The notes beneath the pieces are model-generated. The model saw only the letters and a list, made by a program, of their open reading frames with translations. It was not told the DNA's origin and searched no databases. Shown here one piece after another: positions 1 through 7,096 of a DNA stretch of 33,284 bases. Position numbers and translations under genes: made by a program. The stretch is taken from positions 1 to 33,284 of the forward strand of contig JAFXVT010000040.1 of NCBI GenBank assembly GCA_017534835.1, read 5' to 3'. How positions within the stretch are numbered: position 1 is the stretch's first letter; each line of letters starts with the position of its first letter. The stretch comes from Ruminococcus sp. (GTDB lineage Bacteria > Bacillota > Clostridia > Oscillospirales > Ruminococcaceae).

Positions 1-65
1 CCTCAGCGACCTGTTTTCATACAGGCTCAGTGAGAAGCGATGTGCAATATTCAATTTTTAGGCAT

Positions 66-110
66 AAAAATAGCGGACAGCGCTTCTGTTATGAAACACC
101 GTCCGCTATT
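66..110 (-). terminator. Rho-independent terminator, minus strand
   Basis: Perfect 10-bp inverted repeat AATAGCGGAC (69-78) and GTCCGCTATT (101-110). Read on the minus strand the stem is followed directly by TTTTTAT, which is the intrinsic-terminator pattern. No protein gene on the minus strand ends here, so it would end a non-coding or unrecognised leftward transcript. Confidence 0.55.
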
Positions 111-142
111 GTCCATTATTCAGTTGTGCTTGTCAACAGGCT

Positions 143-288
143 TTCTACCGTTTTAAGGTTGTTTTCGGCTTCTACCAAGTTTCTACCAACTTTTTTATCG
201 TTGGATTTCTACCAAGTTTCTACCAAAATTCTTCAAAATACATGAATTTTCAAAATAGCGCAGTTGCGCTGTTTTGGGGCTTTCTACC
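143..288. repeat. Six TTCTACC words, two pairs with exact 11-bp spacing
   Basis: TTCTACC occurs at 143, 170, 181, 207, 218 and 282. The pairs 170/181 and 207/218 are true direct repeats of an 11-bp unit (TTCTACCAAGT or close). The two pairs flank a small inverted repeat CCAAC/GTTGG. Eleven-bp periodicity is close to one helical turn and fits iteron-like or response-regulator-like protein binding; it does not fit a codon repeat. Confidence 0.6.
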
Positions 289-320
289 ATCAAAAAGCTC
301 CGTGGAATCGGGATTTTTGT

Positions 321-353
321 GTGACTCAGTGTGACTCGGTGGTACTCAGTGTG
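321..353. repeat. Three tandem 10-bp repeats GTGACTC(A/G)GT
   Basis: GTGACTCAGT (321-330), GTGACTCGGT (331-340) and GGTACTCAGT (341-350) are exactly adjacent, followed by a partial GTG. They lie next to the predicted start of the leftward transcript and about 12 bp from its -10 box, so they could be an operator or part of the RNA. No function is established. Confidence 0.6.
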
Positions 354-364
354 AAATTGGTTTG

Positions 365-393
365 ATAATATCATATTATGCCTGAAATAGCAA
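365..393 (-). promoter_or_regulatory. Sigma-A-like promoter, minus strand
   Basis: Reading the minus strand, -35 TTGCTA (388-393), 17-nt spacer and -10 TATTAT (365-370). It points left into the repeat-bearing stretch ending at the terminator at 66-110. The hexamers match moderately (4/6 and 5/6). Confidence 0.4.
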
Positions 394-524
394 GGGCACG
401 CGGCGATATACTTCCGTTCCGGAGAACTCAGCCGCGACACAGGCTGCGCGGACACCGCGCCGGCGACACGCCGCTTATATCACATAAGCCGCGGATTTTC
501 AACATAATAATGTGAATTTTCCCG
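394..524. other. GC-rich intergenic stretch without a recognisable gene
   Basis: This part between the repeat region and the htrA terminator is much richer in G+C than 1-390. It holds a hairpin GCTTAT-ATCAC-ATAAGC (473-489) and several CGCGG/CCGCG words. I see no coding sequence. Confidence 0.4.
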
Positions 525-560
525 AAAAAAAGGCAGATACCGCAATGGCATCTGCCTTTT
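525..560 (-). terminator. Rho-independent terminator of the htrA-like gene
   Basis: Stem AAAGGCAGAT (529-538) with ATCTGCCTTT (550-559). On the minus strand it is followed by a run of T (complement of 525-530). It lies 26 bp past the stop codon of the protease gene. Confidence 0.85.
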
Positions 561-585
561 CTATGAAGAAACCTCAGTTAAAGAG

Positions 586-1920
586 TCAGCCGTTTTTAGC
601 CTGCTTCTGTTCGACCTCATCAAGTGTGACCTTGACCTTCTTCTCCTCGCCTTTTCTGATGTATGTGAGCTCTATCTCATCGCCTGCGGAGTGCAGATTC
701 TTCTGTGCATTGAGCTCCTCGGAGGTCTTGACGGTCTTGCCCTCAACAGCTGTGATGATGTCGCCCTTTTCGAGACCTGCCTTTTCAGCAGCACTTCCCT
801 CTGCGACGCTCGTTACGTAAACGCCTACGGGGAGATCATACATCTGCGAAACTGTCTCAGTTACGTCCTGACAGCTGATACCGAGCTGCGGCTTGCCCGT
901 AACATAGCCGAATTCCATAATATCGTCAACGATAGAAGAAACAGAATTCGACGGGATAGCAAAGCCGATACCCTCGATAGAAGCTCCGCCCATTGAGTAA
1001 TTGCTTGAAAGCTTTGACGAATTTATACCAATGACCTGACCGTACTTATTGATGAGCGGACCACCGGAGTTGCCGTTGTTTATAGCTGCATCAGTCTGGA
1101 TAAGGGTCATTGCCTTGTCGTTTATGGTCATATTTCTGTTCAGACCAGAGATCATACCGCCTGTTACAGTATCCATAAGGTCGAAGCCGAGAGGGTTTCC
1201 GATAGCGATAACGGATTCTCCGAGGCGGAGACTGTCGCTGTCGCCGAACTCAGCCGCTGTGAGTCCCTCTGCCTTTATCTTGAGAACAGCGATGTCGCAG
1301 TCTGTATCATAGCCGATTATCTCCGCATCATAGCTTGTCTCGTCGTCGAGAAGGACTGAAACGCTCTCAGCCTCTCCGCCGCCGTTTTCACTGTCATAAA
1401 TAACGTGAGCATTTGTAACGATGTAGCCGTTGTCGGTGATAATGACGCCTGTACCCGTACCTGTTGCGGAATAGGTAGAGGGCTGCTTGCCGAAATCGCC
1501 AAAGTCACCAAAGCCGCCGAATCCGAACGTGAATCCGTTGCTGCCCTGTGATGTGATATTGAACTTGGATTCGATACCTACAACTGACGGGAGGAGCTTA
1601 TCTACGATGTCCTCAGTCGCAAGCTCCTTGCCGGAATTCTTCTCATTTTTGATAAGTCCGACTGTTTCAAGCCTGAGAGCATTCTCCTCAGCTGTGTCCT
1701 GAACCTCAGCTACCTGCTGAGCATCTGCTTTCTGGGTCAATCTTGTTACGCCGCTGTAGATACCGATAGAACCTGCGGAAACGATACCCATTGCGAGGAC
1801 GAAAGCGGCTGCCTTCAGAGCTGTGTGCTTCTTGGGCTTTTTAGGCGGAAGGCTGTCTGTTGAGAAGCCGTTTGCGTTTTCCTCTCTTATCTCTTCAACA
1901 TCGTAATTATATTCATTCAT
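586..1920 (-). CDS. htrA: HtrA/DegP-family S1C serine protease with PDZ domain, membrane-anchored
   Basis: Envelope quality-control protease of 444 residues. A short cytoplasmic N-terminus is followed by one membrane segment (about 33-57), then a linker and a trypsin-like domain facing outside. The catalytic triad is complete: His172 in TNAHV, Asp209 in CDIAV and Ser285 in GNSGGPL. The 'IGNPLG' and 'TDAAINNGNSGG' blocks are typical of the family. A single PDZ domain fills about 345-435. A Gly/Phe-rich insert (about 129-143) lies between the membrane linker and the protease core. A GTG nine bases upstream extends the frame, but the AGGA ribosome site fits the ATG at 1920 better. It is a single-gene unit with its own terminator. 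The family degrades or refolds misfolded exported proteins, which suits a strain secreting large multidomain enzymes. Confidence 0.93.
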   Translation of the reverse strand: MNEYNYDVEEIREENANGFSTDSLPPKKPKKHTALKAAAFVLAMGIVSAGSIGIYSGVTRLTQKADAQQVAEVQDTAEENALRLETVGLIKNEKNSGKELATEDIVDKLLPSVVGIESKFNITSQGSNGFTFGFGGFGDFGDFGKQPSTYSATGTGTGVIITDNGYIVTNAHVIYDSENGGGEAESVSVLLDDETSYDAEIIGYDTDCDIAVLKIKAEGLTAAEFGDSDSLRLGESVIAIGNPLGFDLMDTVTGGMISGLNRNMTINDKAMTLIQTDAAINNGNSGGPLINKYGQVIGINSSKLSSNYSMGGASIEGIGFAIPSNSVSSIVDDIMEFGYVTGKPQLGISCQDVTETVSQMYDLPVGVYVTSVAEGSAAEKAGLEKGDIITAVEGKTVKTSEELNAQKNLHSAGDEIELTYIRKGEEKKVKVTLDEVEQKQAKNG

Positions 1921-1974
1921 AACGTTCACTTTCCTTTTCAGTTATTCGGGGTCATTTCCCTGACCTCTGAGCAT

Positions 1975-2003
1975 ATTATATCTGCCCAGTGTGAAAAGAA
2001 TTT
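1975..2003 (-). promoter_or_regulatory. Probable promoter of the htrA-like gene
   Basis: A perfect TATAAT (1975-1980, minus strand) lies about 55 bp upstream of the ATG. The -35 at 17-bp spacing is poor (AAATTC, 1998-2003). A good TTGACG lies further upstream but too far away, so an activator or another -35 choice is possible. Confidence 0.4.
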
Positions 2004-2129
2004 GGAGCGAATGTTATATCTTTAGAAATATTATGTGTAATTATTTTCACATCTGCGTCAATTCCGTGACATAATGTGATAACTGTGTTAAACCGGATTT
2101 CACAGATCTGCCAAATTTATCTCAGGACA

Positions 2130-2163
2130 GAAAAAACAGCCGGCGAAGACCGACTGTTTTTTC
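2130..2163 (-). terminator. Rho-independent terminator of the xylanase gene
   Basis: Stem GAAAAAACAG (2130-2139) with CTGTTTTTTC (2154-2163), extended by CGG/CCG inside. On either strand the stem ends in T-rich sequence, so it could work in both directions. It lies about 53 bp past the xylanase stop codon. Confidence 0.8.
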
Positions 2164-2215
2164 AGGGAAATTTGGGGATAATCAGAATGTGTGAATAGCG
2201 TTAGTTAAATGTGGC

Positions 2216-5200
2216 TCAGCAGCGTGTGTGGATCTGTCCACCCTTGAGCTCCTTGCCGTTTACAGCGTACATCTCTGAAATAGTTACGACCTGCCAGCCA
2301 TTAGCCTTGAGAACAGGAAGGAACTCTTCCATAGCGCTTGCTGTCGAATCATAGCTCTCGTGGCAGAGAACGATGGCATTTCTGAGGCTGCCGTCATTCA
2401 TAGCGCCCTTGAGCTTATTAACTATCTGATCCTTTGTGGTACCTGTCTGCCAGTCACCTGTATCGATAGCACAGCTGATGAGCGGTACATCGTAAAGTGT
2501 CTGCTGAACTGTTGCGTTGCAATCGAGGTAAGGAAGTCTCATGAGCTTGGAGGGTTCTGCACCGATTATACTCTTGAGCTTAGAGTGAGTCTGATCGAAC
2601 TCGCTGCGTATTTCGTTTGAAGAAATCTTTGAAAGATAGGGATGTGTCGTTGTGTGATTTGCTATCTCGTGACCGCTCTCGTATGCATACTTTACTGTCT
2701 CGGGGCTGGAGATCCAGTCGCCGACGTAGAAGAATGTAGAATGGAATCCGTTCTTGTTGAGAGCGTCAATTATTCTCTTCTCAGTTGTAGGATTTCTTGT
2801 ACCGTCATCAAAGCTGATAGCTACCATAGGCTTGCTGGGGTCGATCCATGAGATGTCGCCCTGTCCGTGGATCTCGGGCTCCTTGATCTCGCCGACTGTA
2901 CCGCCGCCTGTCGTAACAGCTGACTTTGTGCCCTCTGCTGCGATCTGAACGTCGTCAACGTAGAAATCGAATGTGCCTTCAGAGCTCTCGATGTAGAATA
3001 CGAGGTCTGTAGCGCCTGCCGGGATAGTGTAGGAAGTGTTCTCGAGCTTTGTCCATGTCTTTCCGTTTACGGAAGCCTTAGCGATGTTGTCATAGCTTGT
3101 AGTGCCTGTAGAATCCGTGTACTGGAGCTGGAGCTTCATTTCCTGAGCTGAGCTGCCGGGCTGCATTACTGCTGCCGAGAAGCTGTAGGAGCTTCCAGCC
3201 TTGAAATCGCTGCCGAGTGTATAGCCGAGACCGTTCCACTCCTTGGTTCTGCCGGAGACCTTAACGGACTTGCTTCCTGTGTAGTAGTGAGCGCTCTCAG
3301 CTGAGAGAGAAGCGTCGCCTCTTGCTTCCCAGCTGGAAGAGCCTGACTCAAATGAATCTGTCATAGTCTTAACTGTGGGTGCTGCTGTAGTTGTTGCGAT
3401 AGTAGTTGTTGTAGGGGGTGTAGTCTGGGGATTTGTCTGAACTGTTGTTACGTCGTTAGTTTTTTTTTCAGTTGTTGTCACACCCTGAGCATAGCTCTCA
3501 GGGAGTGACTTTATAACCTTTGCATCATATTTCTGGATAGCGAAAGCATCCTTAGCTGTGATACCGTCTCCGCGGTCAAATACGTCTGCGTTGTCGAGAG
3601 CGTCCTTAGTAAGACCGTACTTATCCTTATTTGCGATGTACTGGAGGATAGCAACTGCGTCTGCAACTGTTACCTTACCGTCGAGGTTAGCATCTCCGTA
3701 TACAGGCACACGTGAAGGTGTGGTAGTTGTTGTAGTATTAACAACAGGAGCCTTTGTAGTTGTAGTAGTTGTTGTTACAGGAGCCTGAGTTGTTGTAGTT
3801 ACTGCAACAGGTGCACCGCCTGTGTAGCCGTCGCCTATCTCGCTCTCATCTACGAGACCAACGATAGCGTCATATGCAGGCTTAGCGTTGTAGCTTCTGT
3901 CGAAGGGAAGGGGATTCTGTCCGCTTCTCCAGCTCATACCGTCGTTTGTACCCCAGAATGTGAGTGATGTTACCTTATCACAATTCTTGATAGCATTAAC
4001 GATGCCCTTGTAGGAGTTTGCGAGCTGCTGGTCACCGGCGCCGTTGTCGCAGGTGATGTCGAGCTCAGTTACGTGTATCTCGCATCCGATGGAAGCGAAC
4101 TTTGTGATAGCCTTTGTGTATGTGTTCACGTCAGGCTGGCTTGTGCCGAGGTGAGACTGCATTCCGACTCCGTCGAGAACGCCTTTGTCGTAGAGCTTCT
4201 TGCAAAGCTTATAGATGTTGTCGTGCTTGGGTGAGTAGTATTCGTTGTAGTCGTTGTAGAAGAGCTTGCATCCTTCAGGAGCGTACCTTCTTGCAGCTGT
4301 GAATGCTGTTTCGAGGTAGCTGTCATCGCCGTAAATGAGGTTCCAGGGTGACTGACCGTTTCTCTGATCCCAGCCGGCAGTTCTGAGTCCGCCGTTCTGG
4401 TCGTCGAAGCACTCATTAGCAACATCGTATGCATAGAATGTTACTGTGGGGTACTCCTTCTTGAGCATATCGAATGTGTTCTTGATGAAGTTGTCGATAC
4501 GCTGGTTCATTATATCCTTGGATACTGTAGCGCCGTTGTCATCGAAGTTCTCCTTGAAGAGCCATGCGGGTGTCTGGCTGTGCCAGATAAGTGTGTGGCC
4601 TCTTACAGGGATATTGTTCTTTGCAGCGAAATCAAGTATCTGTCTTGCACCGTAGCTGAGCTTTACCTGAGGATTAACGTTGTTGCCCATTGACTTGGAA
4701 GCACCCTGATCGAGGATCTGATCGGGCTTGAGCTCATTCTCAGGAGTAATGGAGTTGAAGTGCTTCTTGATGAAATCAGGGTTCTTGCCTACTTCGCTAT
4801 TGGATACTGCTGTACCGATCCTGAAGTAGTTGGAGAAGAAATTCTTGAGACCGGCGTTGCTCTTGTTCCAGTTGCCCGGATTAGTGCTGCCGCCCTTAGT
4901 AGTTGTAACTGTGGGGTTGCCGGGATTGTACTGAGTTGTTGTAACAGCAGGTGCAGATGAACCGTCAACTGTGCCGCCGCCTGTCTTTACGGAAGAAGCC
5001 TTGCCTGACTTGGAGATCTGAACTGAATCGAGCCAGAGGTCTGTGAGGCTGTCGGGAGCTTCAAGGTAAAGAGACATACCGGAAGCGCCTGAGGGGATAG
5101 TGAACTCGGTGTTCTCGAGCTTTGTCCACTCGCCGCTCTTAGCTGATGCAGAAGCAACTTCCTTCCAGTCCTGATCGCCGGCTGTGTACTCAAGTGTGAG

Positions 5201-6247
5201 CTTGAGGTCGATAGCAGCACCGCTCTGCTGAAGAGCAGCAGCGCTTATGCTGTAGGTCTGACCGGGAACGAAAGTGGAAGAATCGAGCTCTATTGCACCG
5301 CCGTGCCAGTTGTCTGCTCTGTCTGTTATCTTGAGAGAGCTGCTGCCGTCGTAGTAGTTCTTGTTGTCAACAGAAACGGTAGCATCGCCTCTGCCAACGA
5401 ACTTGCCCTTGCCGGACTCGAAGTTCTCTGTGTAGTAATCGCCGTTAGCATCGGGCTCCGGGATCTCTACGGGGATATCCGGAATGGGTTCGTCGGTGTA
5501 TTTGATGATGTTCTTTTTAACGTTTGCCTGACCGTCGCTCTCCCAGCCTTCAACGTTGAAGGCTACCTCGTAGAGATTACCCATCTTCATACCGAGCGAT
5601 TCCCAAGCCTCGAAGTGCTTGTAGATGCTGATAGTACCCGATGAACGGGGAGTCTTGCGGACGCTTATGTACTGTGTGAAAGGTCCTTTGCTGTTTGTGA
5701 TGTTGTAGGAGTTCATCGCATTCGTGAACACATCATAAACACTTCCGTCGATAGTTACCTGCTTTGCGCTGCTTGAAGAGGGCACCCAGTTCTTCCAGTC
5801 CTCGATGATGTAGAACTCAACGAGGGGGTTCTCGGTCCAGCCGTAGATACAGATACGCGAGTTTCCTGCTGAACCTGCTGACCAGTCGCAGTCGAACTCG
5901 CAGGTGAAGTTGCCGTAATCCTGCCAGTGATTGGGGTTGTTTCTGCCCCAGAAGAGTCCGCGGCGGGCAAGGAAGTTGCCCTTCGAGCCGTTAGGACCGC
6001 ATTTCCAGCTTGTGCTGAATCCGCCTCCGTCATCTGCAAGAGTCATTGTTGATGAGTTCGGTGTGTCAGCCTGCCAGATCTCGTGGTGATAATCGTTGTA
6101 CCAGCCGGTCTCCTGTGTGTGACTGGGGCTGGTCTGAAGTACCTTTGCAGCGTTCGTAGTAAGACTTGCTGCGAAAGGCGTGGACGAGATAGCTAAGAAG
6201 CCTGCAACGGCAGTGCTGATCGCGCGCTTTAATACGCCGTTCTTCAT
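2216..6247 (-). CDS. Cellulosomal xylanase/acetyl xylan esterase: GH11-CBM22-GH10-dockerin-CBM22-CE4
   Basis: Secreted 1343-residue enzyme that should cut the xylan backbone with two xylanase types and remove acetyl groups. Order: signal peptide (1-34); GH11 (about 45-250; nucleophile Glu144 in PLVEFYI, acid/base Glu233 in FNVEGWES); CBM22 (268-415); linker; GH10 (465-802; acid/base Glu612 in DVANE, nucleophile Glu728 in HVTELDIT); Thr-rich linker; dockerin (848-920, first loop DANLDGKVTVAD); Thr-rich linker; CBM22 (960-1108); CE4 NodB-type deacetylase (1138-1343; Asp1147/Asp1148 in SFDDG, metal His1198/His1202 in HTTTH, Arg1237 in RLPY). All catalytic residues are present. The start is the ATG at 6247, nine bases after GAGGGA; an ATG at 6256 is too close to it. 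A dockerin in mid-chain is unusual outside ruminococci. The same module order is known in R. flavefaciens xylanases. It has its own promoter, a structured leader and a terminator. Confidence 0.96.
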   Translation of the reverse strand: MKNGVLKRAISTAVAGFLAISSTPFAASLTTNAAKVLQTSPSHTQETGWYNDYHHEIWQADTPNSSTMTLADDGGGFSTSWKCGPNGSKGNFLARRGLFWGRNNPNHWQDYGNFTCEFDCDWSAGSAGNSRICIYGWTENPLVEFYIIEDWKNWVPSSSSAKQVTIDGSVYDVFTNAMNSYNITNSKGPFTQYISVRKTPRSSGTISIYKHFEAWESLGMKMGNLYEVAFNVEGWESDGQANVKKNIIKYTDEPIPDIPVEIPEPDANGDYYTENFESGKGKFVGRGDATVSVDNKNYYDGSSSLKITDRADNWHGGAIELDSSTFVPGQTYSISAAALQQSGAAIDLKLTLEYTAGDQDWKEVASASAKSGEWTKLENTEFTIPSGASGMSLYLEAPDSLTDLWLDSVQISKSGKASSVKTGGGTVDGSSAPAVTTTQYNPGNPTVTTTKGGSTNPGNWNKSNAGLKNFFSNYFRIGTAVSNSEVGKNPDFIKKHFNSITPENELKPDQILDQGASKSMGNNVNPQVKLSYGARQILDFAAKNNIPVRGHTLIWHSQTPAWLFKENFDDNGATVSKDIMNQRIDNFIKNTFDMLKKEYPTVTFYAYDVANECFDDQNGGLRTAGWDQRNGQSPWNLIYGDDSYLETAFTAARRYAPEGCKLFYNDYNEYYSPKHDNIYKLCKKLYDKGVLDGVGMQSHLGTSQPDVNTYTKAITKFASIGCEIHVTELDITCDNGAGDQQLANSYKGIVNAIKNCDKVTSLTFWGTNDGMSWRSGQNPLPFDRSYNAKPAYDAIVGLVDESEIGDGYTGGAPVAVTTTTQAPVTTTTTTTKAPVVNTTTTTTPSRVPVYGDANLDGKVTVADAVAILQYIANKDKYGLTKDALDNADVFDRGDGITAKDAFAIQKYDAKVIKSLPESYAQGVTTTEKKTNDVTTVQTNPQTTPPTTTTIATTTAAPTVKTMTDSFESGSSSWEARGDASLSAESAHYYTGSKSVKVSGRTKEWNGLGYTLGSDFKAGSSYSFSAAVMQPGSSAQEMKLQLQYTDSTGTTSYDNIAKASVNGKTWTKLENTSYTIPAGATDLVFYIESSEGTFDFYVDDVQIAAEGTKSAVTTGGGTVGEIKEPEIHGQGDISWIDPSKPMVAISFDDGTRNPTTEKRIIDALNKNGFHSTFFYVGDWISSPETVKYAYESGHEIANHTTTHPYLSKISSNEIRSEFDQTHSKLKSIIGAEPSKLMRLPYLDCNATVQQTLYDVPLISCAIDTGDWQTGTTKDQIVNKLKGAMNDGSLRNAIVLCHESYDSTASAMEEFLPVLKANGWQVVTISEMYAVNGKELKGGQIHTRC

Positions 6248-6256
6248 AAGTATCAT

Positions 6257-6347
6257 TCCCTCACTTTCAAATAGTTAAGTTGATAGCGTATGCTTGTCAC
6301 AGAGGGCACAGAGCTATATCTCTGCGTCCCTCCCCTCTGCAACTTAC
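6257..6347 (-). promoter_or_regulatory. Structured 5' leader of the xylanase mRNA
   Basis: Predicted leader of about 100 nt. Read on the minus strand it holds nested stems: P1 TAAGTTG (6340-6346) with CAACTTA (6276-6282); directly inside, P2 CAGAGGG (6333-6339) with CCCTCTG (6300-6306); inside that, P3 CAGAG (6320-6324) with CTCTG (6309-6313). P1 opens at about the second transcribed base. The ribosome site GAGGGA (about 6257-6262) repeats the P2 5' arm, so the P2 3' arm CCCTC could pair with it instead. Pairing is seen; a regulatory role is inference. It matches no riboswitch class I recognise. Confidence 0.45.
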
Positions 6348-6353
6348 AATCTT

Positions 6354-6382
6354 ATTTTATTACCTTTTTGTGAACAATTCAA
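6354..6382 (-). promoter_or_regulatory. Sigma-A-type promoter of the xylanase gene
   Basis: Minus strand -35 TTGAAT (6377-6382), 17-nt spacer, -10 TAAAAT (6354-6359). The predicted start is near 6347, about 100 nt before the ATG at 6247. Confidence 0.7.
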
Positions 6383-6476
6383 GTCATTTTTTGCTGATAA
6401 AAAAATTGGTCGGTCAATTTTTGCTACAATCGCCTGTTGAAGTAGCAACTTTTAGTATAATTTGCGTCCGAAAAAG

Positions 6477-6516
6477 AAACAGGCGCACACCGGGTAAACC
6501 CGGTATACGCCTGTTT
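6477..6516 (-). terminator. Terminator downstream of the zinc-ribbon gene
   Basis: Long interrupted hairpin: AAACAGGCG (6477-6485) pairs with CGCCTGTTT (6508-6516), and an inner ACCGGGT/ACCCGGT closes the loop. On the minus strand it is followed by CTTTTTC. It separates the zinc-ribbon gene from the xylanase promoter. Confidence 0.8.
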
Positions 6517-6530
6517 TGCGCCATTTATCG

Positions 6531-7031
6531 TCAGTCTGAAAGCTTCTCTCCGCACTTGTCACAGAAACGCGCTGCATCAACGAGCTCGGCTCCGCAATTT
6601 TTGCAAATCGTGACCTTCTCGAGCTTGACCGGAGCTTCTTCCGGCTTCTCCTCGCTTCTGGCAGGGACGACCTTGGTCCCGCACTTGTCGCAGAAGCGTG
6701 CGTCCTTCGAGAGCAGCTCTCCGCACTTCGGACAGGGATGTCTGTCCTCGAGCTCTTCGATGACAGCATTTATCTTCTCGAGCTCAGCCTCCTTCTCCCT
6801 GATGTTGTCGAACTGCACCTTGAACTTGTCGGAATACGGATTGTCAGCGTACAGCTTCTTTCCGACGCCGATATATATGTTGTTCATCTCGTTGTTAAGG
6901 CGGTTAGCCTCCCTTTTGAGACGTGATTTCTCGGTCATCTTCTTATAGCTGTCCGAACCTGATTTTATTCCCTTGTCAACGGTATCGCCGACCTTTCCGG
7001 CGATTTCCTTAACACTGTCTACAAAGCTCAT
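6531..7031 (-). CDS. Coiled-coil protein with two C-terminal zinc ribbons
   Basis: 166 residues, predicted soluble. The N-terminal half is amphipathic helix with a charged coiled coil (about 30-95: RLKREANRLNNEMNN and EKEAELEKINAVIEELED). Two zinc ribbons follow, CPKCGELL...CDKCG (about 99-118) and CKNCGAEL...CDKCG (about 142-162), each with two CxxC knuckles. The C-terminal zinc-ribbon arrangement is common in small Clostridia proteins of unknown role. The ATG at 7031 follows AGGAGG by eight bases. It has its own strong promoter inside the gap after the deoA-like gene and a terminator, so it is probably monocistronic. No specific function can be assigned. Confidence 0.8.
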   Translation of the reverse strand: MSFVDSVKEIAGKVGDTVDKGIKSGSDSYKKMTEKSRLKREANRLNNEMNNIYIGVGKKLYADNPYSDKFKVQFDNIREKEAELEKINAVIEELEDRHPCPKCGELLSKDARFCDKCGTKVVPARSEEKPEEAPVKLEKVTICKNCGAELVDAARFCDKCGEKLSD

Positions 7032-7063
7032 TGCTGATTCCTCCTTTATTAAAGTATAAGCTT

Positions 7064-7092
7064 ATTATATCACAGCTTTTGCGCCGCGTCAA
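7064..7092 (-). promoter_or_regulatory. Sigma-A promoter of the zinc-ribbon gene
   Basis: Minus strand TTGACG (7087-7092), 17-nt spacer, TATAAT (7064-7069). The match is near consensus. It starts five bases past the stop codon of the upstream phosphorylase gene. Confidence 0.75.
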
Positions 7093-7096
7093 CTGC

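Larger units (their letters stand above)
66..358 (-). ncRNA. Candidate leftward small RNA carrying repeated GGTAGAA words
   Basis: A promoter-like sequence at 365-393 and a terminator at 66-110 frame about 290 nt on the minus strand with no convincing reading frame: the only frame through it (195-455) lacks a ribosome binding site and runs into stops. The predicted RNA begins near three 10-nt repeats (321-350), has a small hairpin AGCGC-AACT-GCGCT (262-275), then six GGTAGAA words. The promoter-terminator pairing is seen in the sequence; that it is transcribed is inference. It could instead be decayed DNA with chance signals. Confidence 0.3.

Noticed and set aside
30-245. 71-codon plus-strand frame at the left edge
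   Set aside because: Runs across the terminator hairpin and the TTCTACC repeats; no ribosome site and no family resemblance.
143-288. CRISPR repeats
   Set aside because: Units are only 7-11 bp and irregularly spaced; too short for CRISPR.
195-455. 86-codon minus-strand frame over the left repeats
   Set aside because: No ribosome site, ends in repeat sequence whose 11-bp period does not fit codons, low-complexity composition. Treated as non-coding.
6280-6948. 222-codon plus-strand frame
   Set aside because: Runs antisense through the xylanase promoter, a terminator and the zinc-ribbon gene; Ser/Phe-rich shadow composition.
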